Source of the DNA: a virus
Virus record (IMG/VR): IMGVR_UViG_3300045997_000053
Coordinates: 1 to 22,586 of that record
Direction: 5' to 3' (one strand)
Length of the DNA stretch: 22,586 nucleotides
This document shows, one piece after another, positions 21,764 through 22,586 of the stretch. Each line of letters starts with the position of its first letter. The stretch's first letter is position 1. A program made the position numbers and the translations under genes. The notes beneath the pieces were generated by a model. That model saw nothing but the letters and a program-made list of their open reading frames with translations. It did not search any database and was not told the origin of the DNA.

Positions 21764-21786
21764 ACCGTACCCTAACAGGGTACGGT
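21764..21786 (-). terminator. Rho-independent-type hairpin after secreted protein gene
   Basis: ACCGTACCCT (21764-21773) and AGGGTACGGT (21777-21786) form a perfect 10-bp stem with a 3-nt loop, 17 bases past the stop of the secreted protein. On the transcribed strand it is followed by TTGCGTATTC, a weak U-tract. It separates this gene from the packaging operon. Confidence 0.7.
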
Positions 21787-21803
21787 CTGCATACCCAAAA
21801 CTA

Positions 21804-22253
21804 CTACGGAGCCGGATTCGTGGTGATAGTGGTCACCGTCACCGGGAACTTCACCTTCGTCACCGGAGAAAACAGATTCTTCAGAACGTTACCGTTACCG
21901 ATACCGTCCTTGAGGATGCCGTTCCCCGCCGAAATCTCCACCTTCACCGTGTTACCCGAGAAGTTGCCGTTAAACGCCGACACCTTGTTACCATTCAGGA
22001 AACTCACCGAACGATCAGTGAACGTGGAGGTCACCGTCTTCGTCCAAGTATTGTAACTATCCTTGATGGTGGTGTTGGTCTTGGTAGTGGTGCTGTTGTC
22101 AGTAGTGGTAGTAGACGAGGTGGTGGTAGTAGTATCCCCACCCGGACCATTACTGTTAGTGGCGTCCGCAGAAGCGAGGCCCGCTCCCCCCACCAGTGCG
22201 GCACCCACACCCAGCGAAACAACGCCAGCACCGATAACCGAACGAACCTGCAT
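21804..22253 (-). CDS. Secreted Thr-rich protein, probable accessory (moron-like) gene
   Basis: A 149-aa protein. I chose ATG 22253 because AGGAG lies 8 nt upstream; the open frame continues 49 codons further upstream through hairpins, without a good start. Residues 1-29 are a Sec signal peptide: charged MQVR, a hydrophobic Gly/Ala/Val core, and ASA before D30. Residues 33-65 are nearly all Thr/Ser, as in glycosylated linkers. The C-terminal domain has repeated Asn-Gly-Asn motifs (FLNGNK, FNGNFSGN, SAGNGILKDG, GNGN) and ends in Thr-rich strands. It is not a virion gene type I know. It may act at the host surface, for example in superinfection exclusion. It has its own leader and terminator. 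Homology to host secreted proteins is plausible. Confidence 0.8.
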   Translation of the reverse strand: MQVRSVIGAGVVSLGVGAALVGGAGLASADATNSNGPGGDTTTTTSSTTTTDNSTTTKTNTTIKDSYNTWTKTVTSTFTDRSVSFLNGNKVSAFNGNFSGNTVKVEISAGNGILKDGIGNGNVLKNLFSPVTKVKFPVTVTTITTNPAP

Positions 22254-22280
22254 ATCAATCTCTCCTTGATTTCTCCAACA

Positions 22281-22300
22281 CGATCTTCGAACGAAGATCG
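22281..22300 (-). other. Leader hairpin 1 (perfect inverted repeat)
   Basis: CGATCTTCG and CGAAGATCG are perfect inverted copies with a 2-base centre (AA on the plus strand). In RNA they give an 8-bp stem with a GUUC loop. It lies 15 bases upstream of the secreted-protein ribosome site, close enough to influence translation start or act as a DNA operator. Confidence 0.65.
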
Positions 22301-22310
22301 AAACCCTAGA

Positions 22311-22331
22311 GGCGGCACTTTCGGTGCCGCC
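22311..22331 (-). other. Leader hairpin 2
   Basis: GGCGGCAC (22311-22318) pairs with GTGCCGCC (22324-22331) as a perfect 8-bp stem with a 5-nt loop (CGAAA in the RNA). It is followed by TCTAGGGTTT and could act as a weak terminator or attenuator. Confidence 0.6.
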
Positions 22332-22349
22332 GACCGCCGTACCCGAAGA

Positions 22350-22371
22350 CTGTTTCACGATAGTGGAACAG
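22350..22371 (-). other. Leader hairpin 3
   Basis: CTGTTTCAC (22350-22358) pairs with GTGGAACAG (22363-22371) through nine pairs with one non-Watson-Crick position, across a 4-nt loop. The non-matching position would be a C-A mismatch on the minus-strand RNA and a G-U on the plus strand. Confidence 0.5.
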
Positions 22372-22406
22372 ACTGAGGGGCTTGAGGCGGCTCCCCTCAC
22401 TCCGCC

Positions 22407-22433
22407 GCCTCAACCCCACCAAGGGGTTGAGGC
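22407..22433 (-). other. Leader hairpin 4 (11-bp perfect stem)
   Basis: GCCTCAACCCC (22407-22417) and GGGGTTGAGGC (22423-22433) form a perfect 11-bp stem with a 5-nt loop. GAGGCGG at 22384-22390 can instead pair with CCGCCTC at 22405-22411, which overlaps the stem, so two mutually exclusive folds are possible. No U-tract follows. Confidence 0.65.
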
Positions 22434-22488
22434 CCTCACTCCCTCTGCTCGGTCGCTCGGGCCTCCTGCCCCCGGCCCTCACTCCCTC
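22431..22488. repeat. 15-bp direct repeat GGCCCTCACTCCCTC, with a third partial copy
   Basis: Perfect copies at 22431-22445 and 22474-22488, 43 bp apart. The 10-base core CCCTCACTCC recurs at 22394-22403. Between the copies lies GCTCGGTCGCTCGGG, a kind of sequence seen in GC-rich actinobacterial noncoding DNA. The role is unknown. Confidence 0.75.
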
Positions 22489-22512
22489 GCCCCCCATTTC
22501 CCCCCCCCCTCT

Positions 22513-22526
22513 ATGTAGTGATACAT
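22513..22526. promoter_or_regulatory. Dyad operator candidate overlapping the -10 region
   Basis: ATGTA (22513-22517), centre GTGA, TACAT (22522-22526): a perfect 5-bp inverted repeat. It covers the proposed -10 element, a place where repressor binding would block transcription. Confidence 0.45.
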
Positions 22527-22546
22527 GAAAAAAACTCAAAACGCAA
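22518..22546 (-). promoter_or_regulatory. Candidate promoter for the secreted-protein gene
   Basis: On the minus strand TTGCGT (22546-22541) is separated by 17 nt from TATCAC (22523-22518). A second reading is TTGAGT (22539-22534), 16 nt, TACATA (22517-22512). Both are imperfect matches to a housekeeping sigma promoter. Transcription would start near 22511 or 22505, giving a leader of roughly 255 nt. Confidence 0.4.
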
Positions 22547-22563
22547 CTCCATCCACAGGCAAA

Positions 22564-22579
22564 TGTGACCAAGCTCACA
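22564..22579. promoter_or_regulatory. Exact CRP/GlxR-type palindrome TGTGA-N6-TCACA
   Basis: TGTGACCAAGCTCACA matches the core consensus of cAMP-receptor-family regulators (mycobacterial CRP, corynebacterial GlxR) at all ten defined positions. Its centre is about 60 bp upstream of the start predicted from the TTGCGT/TATCAC promoter, a class I activator position. A 10-base exact match is expected by chance about 0.02 times in a window of this size. Confidence 0.5.
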
Positions 22580-22586
22580 CCCTACC

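Larger units (their letters stand above)
22254..22586. other. Noncoding region of 333 bases: promoter area plus structured leader
   Basis: No convincing gene. From right to left it holds a CRP-type palindrome, a candidate promoter overlapped by a dyad, a 10-base C run with further C tracts (G-rich on the transcribed strand), a 15-bp direct repeat, and four clear hairpins before the ribosome site at about 22262-22266. A phage end (cos) may also lie in or just beyond this region, because in L5-like genomes the left virion end precedes the first genes; no cos sequence can be identified by eye. Confidence 0.75.

Noticed and set aside
22254-22400. 49-codon N-terminal extension of the secreted protein
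   Set aside because: It would hide the signal peptide inside the protein and run through leader hairpins; the ATG at 22253 has AGGAG 8 nt upstream.
22431-22488. Resemblance of CTCCCTCTGCTCGGTCGCTCG to parvovirus terminal repeats
   Set aside because: Only short GC-rich similarity, with no terminal hairpin structure and an entirely phage context.
22306-22578. 90-codon leftward open frame across the rightmost region
   Set aside because: It reads through the promoter candidate, the G runs and hairpins, has low-complexity Gly/Arg/Ser-rich sequence and no ribosome site.
1-22586. CRISPR array, insertion sequence, integrase or L5-type stoperator repeats
   Set aside because: No repeat-spacer pattern, transposase or integrase frame, and no copies of a 13-bp stoperator-like motif were seen by eye.

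Overview
The window holds the left, structural arm of a tailed actinobacteriophage (siphovirus) genome or prophage. Every gene I can support reads leftward on the minus strand, with tight spacing and many ATGA, GTGA and TAATG stop/start overlaps. The gene order (tRNA, endolysin, holin, large terminase, portal, MuF-like protein, scaffold, major capsid, head-tail connectors, major tail protein, frameshifted chaperones, tape measure, distal tail and minor tail proteins) is that of the L5-like (cluster A type) mycobacteriophages and their relatives in Gordonia and Rhodococcus. G+C-rich sequence, GTG starts and a mycolata-style signal peptide also point to an actinobacterial host, probably in the Mycobacteriales. 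The genus cannot be fixed from the sequence, and neither can phage versus prophage.

Layout in the direction of transcription (right to left). 22586-22254: a 333-base noncoding region with an exact CRP/GlxR-type palindrome, a candidate promoter overlapped by a dyad, a very G-rich tract on the transcribed strand, a 15-bp direct repeat, and a run of hairpins in what would be a leader of about 260 nt. 22253-21804: a secreted Thr-rich protein, closed by a hairpin. 21722-20574: a very basic small protein, a 52-aa protein, an HNH endonuclease and the small terminase. 20503-20432: tRNA-Trp(CCA). 20413-18412: endolysin (M15-type peptidase plus GH19), holin and a 49-aa protein. 18402-12923: large terminase, portal, MuF-like protein, scaffold, major capsid. 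12865-10995: five small head-tail and tail-completion proteins. 10990-6464: major tail protein, tail chaperones G and G-T, tape measure. 6461-1: distal tail protein, a 71-aa protein, hub-like minor tail protein, a small minor tail protein, a two-helix membrane protein, and a large minor tail protein that runs off the left edge.

The genes form one late programme: package DNA (HNH, TerS, TerL, portal), build the head (scaffold, capsid, MuF), join head to tail, build the tail on the tape measure, and lyse the host. Three things stand out. First, a module recognisable by PTGGTFTL-like and TFxGxLxG motifs occurs once, complete, inside the major tail protein, and in the distal tail protein as three first halves followed by three second halves (AAABBB). 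Second, the rightmost gene looks like a separately controlled secreted-protein unit with an elaborate, CRP-type-marked leader. Third, long GC-rich hairpins directly follow the major capsid and major tail protein genes.
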